Assembly (NCBI GenBank): GCA_035636095.1
Contig: DASPZU010000059.1
Location: 1 to 51,034 of the forward strand
Length of the DNA: 51,034 nucleotides
Direction: 5' to 3'
DNA from: Gp7-AA10 sp035636095
GTDB lineage: Bacteria > Acidobacteriota > Thermoanaerobaculia > Gp7-AA8
Shown: positions 1 through 12,596 of the stretch, in pieces
Position numbering within the stretch: the first letter of the stretch is position 1
Layout: every line of letters starts with the position of its first letter
Program-made: the position numbers and the translations under genes
Notes under the pieces: model-generated
What the model was told of the DNA's origin: nothing
Database searches by the model: none
Seen by the model: only the letters and a program-made list of their open reading frames with translations

Positions 1-1
1 G

Positions 2-736
2 AGTGTCTCCCTCACCGACTCGACCCCGGCGAATACGACCTTCGTTTCCGTGATGCAGACCTCCGGGCCCGGCTCCTCGATCACCTCGCCGGCCGTGGGC
101 GGAACGGGAACGATCACCGCAAACATCGTCACTCTGGCGGCAGGCGCCACGGCGACATACACACTGGTGGTGAACGTCAACGCAGCGGCGACGGGAACAA
201 TCTCTAATACCGCGAGCGTCACCTCGACGACCGCCGATCCGAATGCGGCGAACAACAGCGCCACCGCCACGACGACGATCAATGGCGCCGATCTGGCGAT
301 CGCCAAGAGCGCCGGAGCGGGACCGTTCGTCGCGGGCGGAAATGTGAACTACACGATCACAGTGACCAATAACGGACCCTTGACGGCGACCGGGGTGACC
401 GTAGTCGACACGCTGCCTGCCGGGTCGACATTCGTCTCCAGCACACCGAGCCAGGGCTCCTGCACCGGCACCAGCACGGTCACCTGCAACCTCGGCACTC
501 TCGCAAACGGCGGCACGGCGACCATTGCGCTGGTGATAACGGCGTCTGCAACTCCCGGAATGTTGTCGAACACCGCCACGGTGTCATCGGCGGTCAGCGA
601 TCCGAATCCGGCCAACAACACAGCGACCAGCACCGTTACGACCTTCGTAGTCATTCCGACTCTGTCCGAGTGGATGCTGCTGCTCCTCGCTCTCTCTCTT
701 GGTGGAGTCGGGTTCCTGTTGATGCGCAGCCGGTGA
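2..736 (+). CDS. DUF11-repeat surface protein with IPTL-CTERM tail (5' partial)
   Basis: The frame is open from the window edge, so the gene starts upstream; the visible first residues (VSLTDSTPANTTFVSV) already belong to a DUF11 repeat. Two Thr/Ala/Asn-rich repeats follow, each with the family pattern of TNNGP, a VVDTLPAG-type strand and DPNPANN. The last 27 residues are IPTLSEW, a hydrophobic helix and MRSR, which is the IPTL-CTERM sorting signal. Established knowledge: IPTLxxW-CTERM proteins are exported and thought to be processed by a dedicated exosortase (XrtH type); none is in this window. The protein is probably a secreted, surface-anchored beta-sandwich adhesin or stalk. Its size is unknown because the N-terminus is missing. 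Confidence 0.88.
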   Translation, partial: SVSLTDSTPANTTFVSVMQTSGPGSSITSPAVGGTGTITANIVTLAAGATATYTLVVNVNAAATGTISNTASVTSTTADPNAANNSATATTTINGADLAIAKSAGAGPFVAGGNVNYTITVTNNGPLTATGVTVVDTLPAGSTFVSSTPSQGSCTGTSTVTCNLGTLANGGTATIALVITASATPGMLSNTATVSSAVSDPNPANNTATSTVTTFVVIPTLSEWMLLLLALSLGGVGFLLMRSR

Positions 737-737
737 T

Positions 738-2186
<1,449 letters not shown>

Positions 2187-2192
2187 CGTTTC

Positions 2193-2621
2193 TCAATCGG
2201 AGCGTAGCACTCCCGCCTGGCACGTCCCCTCGATCACCCGCTCGCCCTTGGCGTTCTCGATCCACGACTCGATCTCGAGGCGATGTTTCGCGCGATCGAT
2301 GGAGCGCACCACGAAGTGCGCCGTCACGGTTTCGCCGATGCGGACGGGACGGAGGAACTTGAGCGTTTGCGAACGGTAGATCGCGCCGGTGCCGGGCAAC
2401 AACATGCCCACCATGGTCGAGAGGATCGACGCGGTCAGCATGCCCTGCAGGACGCGTCCTCCGAACTGCGTCGCGCGCGCGAACTGCTCGTCGACGTGCA
2501 GCGGATTGACGTCGCCGGTGATCTCGATGAATCGCCGAAGGTCGTCTTCGGTGAAGGTCTTGGTGAAGCTCGCGCGCTGGCCGACGTGGAAGTCGTCGAT
2601 GGTCGCGATGCGGTTCTTCAT
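2193..2621 (-). CDS. MaoC-like (R)-specific hydratase, hot-dog fold
   Basis: 142 residues, a single hot-dog domain as in PhaJ-type (R)-enoyl-CoA hydratases. The signature GDVNPLHVDEQFA gives the catalytic pair Asp37 and His42 with Asn39 between them, followed by the GGRVLQGM helix. It probably adds water to a 2-enoyl-CoA or a related thioester; the substrate is not visible. I chose ATG 2621 (MKNRIATIDDF) because family members begin just before this motif; an in-frame ATG at 2636 would add five residues. A possible -10 (TACAAT) lies at 2635-2640. Divergent from the hydrolase at 2664 and upstream of glpK on the same strand. Confidence 0.85.
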   Translation of the reverse strand: MKNRIATIDDFHVGQRASFTKTFTEDDLRRFIEITGDVNPLHVDEQFARATQFGGRVLQGMLTASILSTMVGMLLPGTGAIYRSQTLKFLRPVRIGETVTAHFVVRSIDRAKHRLEIESWIENAKGERVIEGTCQAGVLRSD

Positions 2622-2663
2622 TCCGGAGGGTAGCATTGTACTGATCTGCGTCACTACTGACTG

Positions 2664-4592
2664 ATGCAACGCACGCCGATCCAACGCTCGACACCGCCGC
2701 CGAAAGAGGAACCGCCGGTCGCTGCGGTAGCGGAGAAGATCAACGCCATGCTCGTCATTCACGGCATGGGCGAGCAAGTACGGTTCGAGACTCTCGACGA
2801 TTTGGTGGAGGGCCTTCGTCGGGCAGGAGCGATCGAGGAAAAAGACAAGGTCGTGGCGCGGACGATTCTCGGCGCCGACGGCGAACCGACGCAGCGTCTG
2901 GAGCTGACGATTCGCAAAGGCAAAGACACCCGCAAGCTGCACCTGTACGAAGCGTATTGGGCGCCCGTGACGGAGGGTGAGGTCAAGGTCACGGACACGA
3001 TCTGGTTCCTGATCAGCGGCGGATGGAATGGCATTCGGCGCGCGATCTCGCAAGGACGGTGGTGGCGATGGATGTTCGAGCACGACCAGGAATTCGAGAT
3101 TCCTCAATCGACGCCGCTGCAATTGATCGTCGCGCTGACAACCGTCATCGGCCTGACCATCATGAATCTCGTGGCTCTGGTGGTTGCCGGATTGTCCATT
3201 CCGGCTTTCAACTTTGGGCGAACCAATCGTCCCCTGCTGATGGATTTGTCGACCACGCTCGGATTCGTGGCGCTGCAGGCGACCTTTCTGCTGCTGCTGC
3301 TGATCGTGGCCGGGATGCTCCGAGCAGCGCCGCTGTGGGCGCGGCGCGCGGCAGCGGCAATCGCATTCGGAGCCTTCTATGCCTCACTGACGGCCATCGC
3401 CGCCGGCATTTTCCTCGTCCCGTTGGAAGTCGCATTTCACGCCGCTCGAAATGTTCTCAGGGAAACGGCAAGACAGACCGACTCGCTGATCGCTTTCTCT
3501 GTTTCCTGGATTGTCATCACGTTGATTCTGGCGGCGATCACGTGGAGGGTCGGGCGCCCTTCTCGAGTCTTGCGTGGACTGTTGTCCATGGCGGTGCTGA
3601 TTTCGATCGTGCCGATCCTCGTCGTTCTCTTGCACATCGTCGTTTCGCTCATCAATGGATACGAAAAAATCGCGCCGTGTCATTCGCTGTGGATCTTCCT
3701 GTGGGTGCAAGGACCGCCTCACCATCACTGGCTCGGCTGGGCGACCACTCCATGGATGCTGCTGGTATGGGTCATTTCGATTGTGCTTCTTACCGTTTAT
3801 CGGCACGACAAATCGCCGGTGCGCTACACCTCCAGCGTTCTGTCGTGCATCAGCACCCTCGCCCTCACATACCGCATCGCGTTCTGGATCGGCTCCAAGT
3901 CTCCCCCAAAAGGAGCCGGCTGCGACGCCCGCGGAATGTTCAATGACACTGTCGCGCTGGTGCTTCCGTGGTTCGGCGTTCTCGTGATCAGCTCCTTTGT
4001 CAAATGGTTCTTATCCCAATACCTCGGCGACGTGGCCGCCTATGTCTCCTCCAATCGACTCGATCGCTTCTCGAAGATTCGCAAGGAAATTCAGGACATC
4101 GCCATGAAAGCCGCGACCACGATCTTCACAGCAGAGCCGAAGTACGATTCTGTCGGCGTGGTCGGACACTCCCTCGGCTCGGTGATCGCGTACGACACCG
4201 TGAATCGGATCATGAATGATGACGGGCTTCGCGACGGCGTGCTCAAGGTGGTCGACCGGACAACGTTGCTTCTGACATTCGGCTCGCCGCTCGACAAAAC
4301 GGCCTATGTCTTCAGCACTTCGCCCGGAAAAGATGATCCGACCCGCGACTCGCTGGCAGCATCCGTTCAGCCGTTGATTCTCGACAAGAAATATCGCGAG
4401 AAACTGCGGTGGATCAACGTGTGGACGCCTAACGACATCATCAGCGACCGCCTGAAGTTTTACGACGCCCCCGGCGTTCGGGCTGTCGAGAACCACGAGG
4501 ATGAAGACGCCTCCGTGCCGCTGACCGCACATACGGCCTATTGGCAGAATTCGATGGTCTTCAACTTCATCGTGGAGTGGGCCGTTTCATAG
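2664..4592 (+). CDS. Membrane-embedded alpha/beta-hydrolase-like protein
   Basis: 642 residues, not assignable to a named family by eye. Residues 29-37 (LVIHGMGEQ) look like the first strand and oxyanion HG loop of an alpha/beta hydrolase, and GHSLGS (Ser503) is a clear nucleophile elbow. A candidate Asp lies in TPNDIISD and a candidate His in LTAHTAYW near the C-terminus. Between the two halves, roughly residues 145-450, are about eight hydrophobic segments. The hydrolase core is therefore split by a long membrane domain, with both soluble parts probably on the same side. It may be a lipase or esterase acting at the inner membrane; the substrate is unknown. Its 3' end overlaps the convergent XRE gene by 26 bases. 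Confidence 0.7.
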   Translation: MQRTPIQRSTPPPKEEPPVAAVAEKINAMLVIHGMGEQVRFETLDDLVEGLRRAGAIEEKDKVVARTILGADGEPTQRLELTIRKGKDTRKLHLYEAYWAPVTEGEVKVTDTIWFLISGGWNGIRRAISQGRWWRWMFEHDQEFEIPQSTPLQLIVALTTVIGLTIMNLVALVVAGLSIPAFNFGRTNRPLLMDLSTTLGFVALQATFLLLLLIVAGMLRAAPLWARRAAAAIAFGAFYASLTAIAAGIFLVPLEVAFHAARNVLRETARQTDSLIAFSVSWIVITLILAAITWRVGRPSRVLRGLLSMAVLISIVPILVVLLHIVVSLINGYEKIAPCHSLWIFLWVQGPPHHHWLGWATTPWMLLVWVISIVLLTVYRHDKSPVRYTSSVLSCISTLALTYRIAFWIGSKSPPKGAGCDARGMFNDTVALVLPWFGVLVISSFVKWFLSQYLGDVAAYVSSNRLDRFSKIRKEIQDIAMKAATTIFTAEPKYDSVGVVGHSLGSVIAYDTVNRIMNDDGLRDGVLKVVDRTTLLLTFGSPLDKTAYVFSTSPGKDDPTRDSLAASVQPLILDKKYREKLRWINVWTPNDIISDRLKFYDAPGVRAVENHEDEDASVPLTAHTAYWQNSMVFNFIVEWAVS

Positions 4593-4857
4593 CTTTCTCG
4601 ATCTCGCGCACGATATCGGCGGGGTCGACGCGCATCGCGCGGGCGATCTGGATCAGCTCGATGACATCGAGTCGCCGCGTGCCATTCTCGATCTTCGACA
4701 AATACGACGCCGGCACCCCCAGCCGCGCCGCGAGCTCCAATTGTTTGAGTCCCGCCCGCTCGCGCACGCGCACCAAAACCTCCCCCAGGATTCCCAGCTC
4801 CTCAGCGAGCTTCGTTTTAGTCGAGATGCGGTCGGCGCCGCCGTGACGGGATGTCAT
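4567..4857 (-). CDS. XRE-family helix-turn-helix regulator
   Basis: 96 residues with one Cro/C1-type HTH at about residues 27-82: RAGLKQLELAARLGVPASYL, then SKIENGTRR. The long leader and short tail leave no room for a ligand domain. The start ATG 4857 overlaps the stop of the upstream histidine kinase gene in the ATGA arrangement, so the two are very probably translationally coupled. This suggests the regulator belongs to the same signalling pathway, although a receiver domain is already fused to the kinase. Its DNA target is unknown. Confidence 0.87.
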   Translation of the reverse strand: MTSRHGGADRISTKTKLAEELGILGEVLVRVRERAGLKQLELAARLGVPASYLSKIENGTRRLDVIELIQIARAMRVDPADIVREIEKAMKRPTPR

Positions 4858-6812
4858 CGCAGCAGCTCGATCAGCCGCATGGGCTCCACCGGTTTGAGCA
4901 AGTGATAATCGAATCCCGCTTCCCGCGACAGCGCTCGATCCTCGGCCTGCCCGTACCCGGTGATGGCGACCAGCAAAGCGCCGGAAGTCTGCGGCATTTC
5001 CCGCAGCTTCCGCGCCACCGCGTAGCCATCCAACCCCGGCAGCCCGATGTCGAGCAGAACAACCTCCGGAATGAAGTCCTCCGCCTCCGCCAGAGCCCGC
5101 AAACCATCGCCGGTGGCATGAACGTCGTGACCTTCTTCTTTCAGAAGGAGCATCAGCGCTTCGCGGGCGTCCTCGTTGTCCTCCACCACCAACACGCGTC
5201 GCGAGCGCCGCGCCGCCGATGCCGCGGCTGCCGCCGCCGGCGCCGGCGCCTCGCTCAATGCTTCGGCGACCGGGACGCGCACGGTGAATGTGCTGCCGCA
5301 ATCGATCCCGTCACTTTTGGCCGTGATGGTTCCGCCGTGCAATTCGACCAGGCGCCGGACCAGCGTGAGCCCCAGTCCCAGTCCTCCCTTCGGACGGTCG
5401 AGCGAGCGAGGGCCTTGCACGAAAAGGTCGAATACGTGCGTCACCAGCGTCGGACTCATCCCGTCGCCTGAGTCGCGAACTCGCAGCGTCAACCAGCCCT
5501 CATGTTCGTCGGCCTCGATGGCGATTTGACCTTCCTCGGGGGTGAACTTGGCCGCGTTGTGCAGCAGATTCGCGATGATCTGGGTGAAGCGCGTCGGGTC
5601 GACGTGAAGGCGGACCGGGCGCTCGGGCAGATTCACGGCCAGGTGCTGCCGGCGCTGGACGATCAGATGGCGCCACATGTCGACGGCCGCGCCGACGACT
5701 TCCGACAGCATCACGCGTTTGCGCTCCAGGCGGACAGTTCCGCGCGTGATGCGGGAGACGTCGAGCAGGTCGCCAACCAGTCGGTTGAGATGCTCCGATT
5801 GACGGCGAATGATCTCGCGCGCGCGATCGACAAGGGCTGGATCGCGCCTGCCCAGGAGCTCGACGGCGTGGACGATCGGGGCGAGCGGATTCCGAAGCTC
5901 ATGGCCGAGCATCGCAAGAAATTCGTCCTTGCGCCTGTCGGCCTCGGCCAGCTCCTCCGCCTTCTGTTCTGCGCTGCGCTGCGCCTGCCGATTCTGCGCA
6001 GCGATCGCGCCAAGAAAAAGACCGGTAGCGGCGGCCACCGCCATGAAGACCTGCAGGTGCACAAACCCCCGCTCCGGTCCCATTCCCGCGAACGGACCGT
6101 GGCCGAGATGCGTGCCCCACACCGCGATGGCATTGGTCACGGCAATGGATGTCGCCGCGCCGAGCGGACCAAATCGCAATCCTGCCCAGATCAGAAATGG
6201 GAAGACGCCGTAGGCAGTGATCGGCACGCGCACCACGCCCACGAAGATCACGCTGCCGGCTGCCATGAGGCCGGCCACCAGTAGCATGGCCTCGCCTAAC
6301 ATCGTGCGGGAGAATTCGACGCGGTCGCTCCACACCAGGATCACCGGCGCGAAAATCAACCCGCCCAGGGCATCGCCGAACCACCACAAGAACCAGAGAT
6401 CGGCGAGAGCGGAGGCCGGTTGCACGCCGCCGGCGCCGAGAGAGGTCACGCCGATGGTGGCAGCGATGACAGGACTCACGGCAATTGCGGCCATCAACGC
6501 GACGATGTCGCGGGCGCGCGTCATTCGCCGATCGAATCCGACGCGCTGAAGGATCATGCCGGCAATCGTCGCTTCCAGCGTGTTGCCTAACGCGATGGCT
6601 CCCGCCACCCACAGCGGCTCGCCGGCGGTGGCGTTGGCGAGGAAGGCGCCGAGCAGAATGCCCGGTGCGCTTCGACGGCCAAAGAGCAGCACCACAGCAA
6701 TGGCGAAGCCGGTCGGCGGCCATACCGCGGTCACCTGTTGCGCGCGAATGGCCAGCGCAAGGCCGAGCTTGGCGCAGATGACATAGAGCGCGGCGACGGC
6801 CAGAACGATCAG
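4854..6812 (-). CDS. MASE1 hybrid histidine kinase with C-terminal receiver
   Basis: Domains in order: a MASE1 membrane sensor of about eight helices (including AVWPPTGFAIAV and GVFPFLIWAGLRFGPLGAA), a short coiled linker, HisKA with the phospho-acceptor His in MLGHELRNPL, HATPase_c (NLLHNAAKF, GLGLGLTLV), and a receiver (VLVVEDNEDA) with the acceptor Asp in LLDIGLPG and the conserved Lys in LLKPVEP. From 6812 the protein is 652 residues. The first standard start codon is GTG 6734, but this falls inside the first MASE1 helix pair. The 26 codons before it encode a clear membrane helix (VLAVAALYVICAKLGLALAI) with no ATG, GTG or TTG before an upstream stop. I therefore propose CTG 6812. The missing standard start is odd and could also reflect a sequence error. 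Confidence 0.85.
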   Translation of the reverse strand: MIVLAVAALYVICAKLGLALAIRAQQVTAVWPPTGFAIAVVLLFGRRSAPGILLGAFLANATAGEPLWVAGAIALGNTLEATIAGMILQRVGFDRRMTRARDIVALMAAIAVSPVIAATIGVTSLGAGGVQPASALADLWFLWWFGDALGGLIFAPVILVWSDRVEFSRTMLGEAMLLVAGLMAAGSVIFVGVVRVPITAYGVFPFLIWAGLRFGPLGAATSIAVTNAIAVWGTHLGHGPFAGMGPERGFVHLQVFMAVAAATGLFLGAIAAQNRQAQRSAEQKAEELAEADRRKDEFLAMLGHELRNPLAPIVHAVELLGRRDPALVDRAREIIRRQSEHLNRLVGDLLDVSRITRGTVRLERKRVMLSEVVGAAVDMWRHLIVQRRQHLAVNLPERPVRLHVDPTRFTQIIANLLHNAAKFTPEEGQIAIEADEHEGWLTLRVRDSGDGMSPTLVTHVFDLFVQGPRSLDRPKGGLGLGLTLVRRLVELHGGTITAKSDGIDCGSTFTVRVPVAEALSEAPAPAAAAAASAARRSRRVLVVEDNEDAREALMLLLKEEGHDVHATGDGLRALAEAEDFIPEVVLLDIGLPGLDGYAVARKLREMPQTSGALLVAITGYGQAEDRALSREAGFDYHLLKPVEPMRLIELLR

Positions 6813-6916
6813 AACAGCGGGCGGGTCGAATCGCTGACCTGTCTTGGCGGACGTGTTTTCGATGGCAACAGTGTCACATGAAACCGGACGTCAGGCAGTG
6901 CGGAGGCTCACTGTCG

Positions 6917-9538
<2,622 letters not shown>

Positions 9539-9545
9539 GGGGGCG

Positions 9546-9551
9546 ATTATA
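9546..9551 (-). promoter_or_regulatory. -10 element of the PD40 kinase gene
   Basis: Perfect TATAAT on the minus strand, seven bases before the proposed ATC start at 9538. No ribosome-binding site can fit between them, so the transcript should be leaderless. No clear -35 is visible. It sits back to back with the -10 of the HEAT gene. Confidence 0.55.
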
Positions 9552-9563
9552 TTTTGGAGCGCG

Positions 9564-9569
9564 TATCCT
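9564..9569 (+). promoter_or_regulatory. -10 element of the HEAT-repeat gene
   Basis: TATCCT, seven bases before ATG 9577, in the same 6-8 base geometry as several other genes here. A leaderless transcript is inferred. Confidence 0.42.
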
Positions 9570-9576
9570 TATTCAA

Positions 9577-10194
9577 ATGCACGCACTACTGCTAGCGCTG
9601 CTGCTCCTCACCGAGCAGCAGGTTCGCACCGCCATCACCCCCCTCGGCAGCGTCGATGCCGCCGGCATCGCCCGCCTGAAGACAATGGGGCCGGAGATCC
9701 TGCCCCATCTCGCGCACATCTACAGCAAATCGAACGAGGACGAGCGCGCCACAATCGCGTGGATCTTCTACGCCCTGGGATTGAAATCGCCGGAGGCGCG
9801 AAAGGTGCTGCTGAAGGACATCCACACCCAGAACGAAAAACTCCGACTGCAAGTGCAGTGGGCGCTCGGCCGCGTCAGCGATGACACCCAGGTGGTCGAC
9901 ATCCTGGCCGGGATCATGCGCGACGATCCGAACGCGTTGTTCCGCGACAAAGCCGCCTGCGCGCTGGCCTACGATCAGATCCACCTCACCGAGAAACAGA
10001 AGGTGCAGCTCTATGCAAAGCTGATCGATGCGCTCGGCGATCCGAAGTTACAGGTCCGTCAGATCGCGATCACGGCGCTCAACATTCATACCGGTCAGAC
10101 CAAGGGATTCAATCCGAACGGCGCCCAGGCCGAGCGCGACAGAACGGTTGCAGTCTGGAAAAAATGGCTGGCGGAGTATGAGAAGAATCTTTAG
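9577..10194 (+). CDS. HEAT-like repeat protein
   Basis: 205 residues. A short hydrophobic start (MHALLLALLLL) may be a signal peptide or anchor. Helical repeats follow: GPEILPHLAHIY, NEKLRLQVQWALGRV, FRDKAACALAYDQI and DPKLQVRQIAITALNIH, the ARM/HEAT pattern of protein-protein scaffolds. No catalytic motif is seen. The start ATG 9577 was preferred to an upstream in-frame start at 9514 because that would run through the divergent promoter. The 3' end overlaps the next gene by 17 bases, so the two form an operon. The function is unknown. Confidence 0.72.
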   Translation: MHALLLALLLLTEQQVRTAITPLGSVDAAGIARLKTMGPEILPHLAHIYSKSNEDERATIAWIFYALGLKSPEARKVLLKDIHTQNEKLRLQVQWALGRVSDDTQVVDILAGIMRDDPNALFRDKAACALAYDQIHLTEKQKVQLYAKLIDALGDPKLQVRQIAITALNIHTGQTKGFNPNGAQAERDRTVAVWKKWLAEYEKNL

Positions 10195-11557
10195 CGTCGT
10201 CGCGATGCTGATCGCCGCCGAGGTCGGCGGCGCTCCACAGAACGTCCTGGTGCAGTACAGCTTCGACGACACGCTGACCGACACCGGACCCGACACCTTC
10301 GCCGTTTTTCAGAATGCGAAGGGACACGTCCGGCTGGTCAGCAACATCCGATACAGCGGCTATCGCTCGATCGAGCTGCACGATGTCGCCGGCGATGGGA
10401 ACTTCCCCGAGCTGCAGGGCTACTTTCCGGAGCGGAAAAAGGGGGAGCTGTTTTTTCACTTCGCGATGCTGGTCGCGAATCCCGATCAAACGCTGAACAT
10501 CGCGCTGGCGGGTCCGAGTCATTTCACGATGTCGAAGGATGGCATCGCGTTTTGGTTGAAGACGACCAACGGAGTTCTCCATCACGTTTCCGACAGCATT
10601 CCCAAGCGGCTCTTCCGCGTCGATCCGTTCGCGTGGTACCTGGTCGACGTCCGCTACAACATCTCGGATGGCGTGTACGACCTCACCATTCATCGCGAGG
10701 GATCAGCTGAACCGATCGTCGCTTTGAAGGATCAGCCTGACGCGACCAACACGCCGGCATCGTCGGTCGACAAATTTTCCTTTGTGGGATCGGTGTACGA
10801 GGACGATTCGGAGGTCACGTACTACGTCGACGACGTGATCATCGGCACAGATGAGAAAGTCATCCTCAAGCCGTTCGTTGCGCCAGGGCGCCGCAAACTC
10901 TTCATCGATCGCTGGCGCGAAGCGAAAACGCTGATGCTCGAGAGTCCCGGCTGCCCGGCTGTTCTGTCGGTGGCAGATTTCGGGCTCGCTCAGACGCCGC
11001 GCGACATCGAAACGGTACCGGTGGTGAAGGAATGGCGATCGGCATGCCAGCGCATGGAGCGGAAAGAATTCGAGACGCTCGAGAAAAAATATCCGAACGC
11101 CCCGATTTTCGCCTTATCGGAATTGAAGGCGCTCGAAGGCGACGCCGCGGTCCAGCGATGGCGCGAGCTCGAAGGAGTTCTGCACAATGACGTGCGATTC
11201 GGAATGATCGGCGCGATCATCGGGACACGTGAATCGGATGAGCAGAACCCGGAGCTCCACTATTTTTCGCTGCTGTGGAAGGGCGAGTACACGCGCGCGG
11301 CGGGGTTCGCCGAGAAGATGGATTGGCCGGAGCAGGTCGGCGACGCGCTTTTTCTCTCCGGCTCGCCCTCGCAGGCGCGTCCGTATTACGAAGCAGCACT
11401 GAGGCGCGCGCCCGACGCCTACTGGCCCACGACCAAGCTGGCCGATGTTTTCTTCGCGCTAGGCGACACCGAGAACGAGAAGTTGTATCGGCAGAAGATG
11501 TACGGCCGGCTAATCAGTGATGGTGCCAGGTCTGCTTTTGGCTGTTTTCCACGATAG
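10178..11557 (+). CDS. Secreted LamG-like/TPR protein
   Basis: 459 residues with a signal peptide (MRRIFSVVAMLIAAEVGGA). Residues about 20-225 form a beta-rich concanavalin/LamG-like module (YSFDDTLTDTG, KFSFVGSVYEDD, VTYYVDDVIIG). The C-terminal part has TPR-like helices (ARPYYEAALRRAPDAYWPTTKLADVFFALGD). I do not recognise a named family. Both ends are marked by repeats. Positions 10214-10238, encoding the end of the signal peptide, are a 25-base repeat also found in the PP2C gene. The last residues (DGARSAFGCFPR) are read from the left inverted repeat of the transposase element. The native C-terminus was therefore probably replaced by the insertion. Overlaps the HEAT gene by 17 bases. Confidence 0.7.
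   Translation: MRRIFSVVAMLIAAEVGGAPQNVLVQYSFDDTLTDTGPDTFAVFQNAKGHVRLVSNIRYSGYRSIELHDVAGDGNFPELQGYFPERKKGELFFHFAMLVANPDQTLNIALAGPSHFTMSKDGIAFWLKTTNGVLHHVSDSIPKRLFRVDPFAWYLVDVRYNISDGVYDLTIHREGSAEPIVALKDQPDATNTPASSVDKFSFVGSVYEDDSEVTYYVDDVIIGTDEKVILKPFVAPGRRKLFIDRWREAKTLMLESPGCPAVLSVADFGLAQTPRDIETVPVVKEWRSACQRMERKEFETLEKKYPNAPIFALSELKALEGDAAVQRWRELEGVLHNDVRFGMIGAIIGTRESDEQNPELHYFSLLWKGEYTRAAGFAEKMDWPEQVGDALFLSGSPSQARPYYEAALRRAPDAYWPTTKLADVFFALGDTENEKLYRQKMYGRLISDGARSAFGCFPR
10214..10238 (+). repeat. GTGGAGCGCC-family palindrome in a signal-peptide region
   Basis: 25 bases (GCCGCCGAGGTCGGCGGCG then CTCCAC), identical to 46248-46272. The first 19 bases contain a GCCGCC/GGCGGC stem. The minus-strand anchor GTGGAGCGCC recurs at five places in the window. 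It is translated here as AAEVGGAP. Confidence 0.75.
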
Positions 11558-12590
11558 GTAGAACTTCATCAATCACGAGCGTCCCCGAGGTAGCCTCGGT
11601 GACGTTATGTCAAGACCTCTTCGACTCGAATTCCCCGGCTCGCTTTGGCACATCACGGTTCGTGGTAACGAGCGACGCGACATCTTCGTCGACGATACCG
11701 ACCGTGGCCGTTTCCTCGATTTGCTTGGGGAGTCGGTCGGTCGATTCAAGTGGATCGTGCCGACCTACGCACTGATGTCGAATCACATTCACTCAGTGAT
11801 TCAATTGACGACGGAAACTCTGTCGCGAGGAATGTGCTGGCTGAATGGCAATTACGCGCGCGAATTCAATCGACGTCATGGTCGCGTCGGCCATCTCTTC
11901 CAAGGTCGTTACAAACCGTTCCTGATCGATAAGGATGCCTACTACCTCGAGGTGCTGCGCTACGTCGTTTTGAATCCGGTCCGAGCTTGTATTGTGGCGA
12001 AACCGGAGGACTGCGCCTGGACGAGTTATCGCGCAATCATGGGCGCCGTGGAAGCGCCCCCGTGGCTCGCGGTGGACGACGTCCTGGTGCAGTTCGGTCC
12101 GACGCGGGAGATCGCGCGTGCAAACTACCGGGAGTTCGTTGACGCAGGCATCGGCCTTGATCGAAAGCCGTGGGACGATGTTGTCGGACAGATCTATCTC
12201 GGAGATGCGTCATGGCTCGACAAGGTTCGCGCTCAAATCGCGTTGAAACCACGGGCCGATGAGCATCCGCAACAGCAACGCACGCCAGGCGATTTGCCGA
12301 TGGCCGATGTCGTCGCAGCGGTCGCAAGCGCTTTATCGATCGATGAAGCTCGCGTGCGATATGGACCGGACAAATTCGCACGCATGGTCGCCGCCTGGGT
12401 CGGCAGTTACGAAGCGCTGTTGCCAAATCGCGTGATCGCCGCCGGCCTCCGGTTACGTAGCCCGAGCCGTGTCTCAGCGCTCGTCCGTCGTTGCGATCGA
12501 GAACTTGCTCGAAACTCGGATCTTCAGGCTGATGTCGACCGTTGCATCGCTACCCTGCGTAGAAAACAGCCAACAGCAGACCTGGCACCA
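11521..12590 (+). mobile_element. RAYT transposase element with 29-bp inverted repeats
   Basis: Terminal arms at 11521-11549 (TGGTGCCAGGTCTGCTTTTG...) and 12562-12590 are inverted copies matching at 28 of 29 bases. They enclose a single Y1 transposase gene. The element sits exactly between two convergent genes: its right end directly follows the TGA stop of the Ser/Thr kinase gene (12593-12591), and its left end provides the last codons and stop of the LamG/TPR gene. No target duplication is obvious. The arms share the GGNGYCAGGYCT core with the palindromes at 15910 and 22508. Confidence 0.85.
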
Positions 12591-12596
12591 TCATGA
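11607..12596 (+). CDS. REP-associated tyrosine transposase (Y1, RAYT type)
   Basis: 329 residues. The N-terminal Y1_Tnp domain begins MSRPLRLEFPGSLWHIT. It carries the metal-binding HxH in MSNHIHSVI (His60, His62), GHLFQGRYK, and the probable nicking tyrosine Tyr119 in LRYVVLNPVRA. The C-terminal region (about 215-310) is helical, resembling the DnaA/HTH-like tail of some RAYT proteins. Established knowledge: such enzymes cut and rejoin single-stranded DNA at REP-like hairpins. The gene runs through the right inverted repeat and stops just beyond it. It looks intact and may mobilise the palindromes at 15910-16068 and 22508-22600 in trans. Confidence 0.92.
   Translation: MSRPLRLEFPGSLWHITVRGNERRDIFVDDTDRGRFLDLLGESVGRFKWIVPTYALMSNHIHSVIQLTTETLSRGMCWLNGNYAREFNRRHGRVGHLFQGRYKPFLIDKDAYYLEVLRYVVLNPVRACIVAKPEDCAWTSYRAIMGAVEAPPWLAVDDVLVQFGPTREIARANYREFVDAGIGLDRKPWDDVVGQIYLGDASWLDKVRAQIALKPRADEHPQQQRTPGDLPMADVVAAVASALSIDEARVRYGPDKFARMVAAWVGSYEALLPNRVIAAGLRLRSPSRVSALVRRCDRELARNSDLQADVDRCIATLRRKQPTADLAPS

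Noticed and set aside
2622..3122. N-terminal extension of the MaoC frame
   Set aside because: It lies antisense to the membrane hydrolase gene; MaoC proteins of this class begin near 2621.
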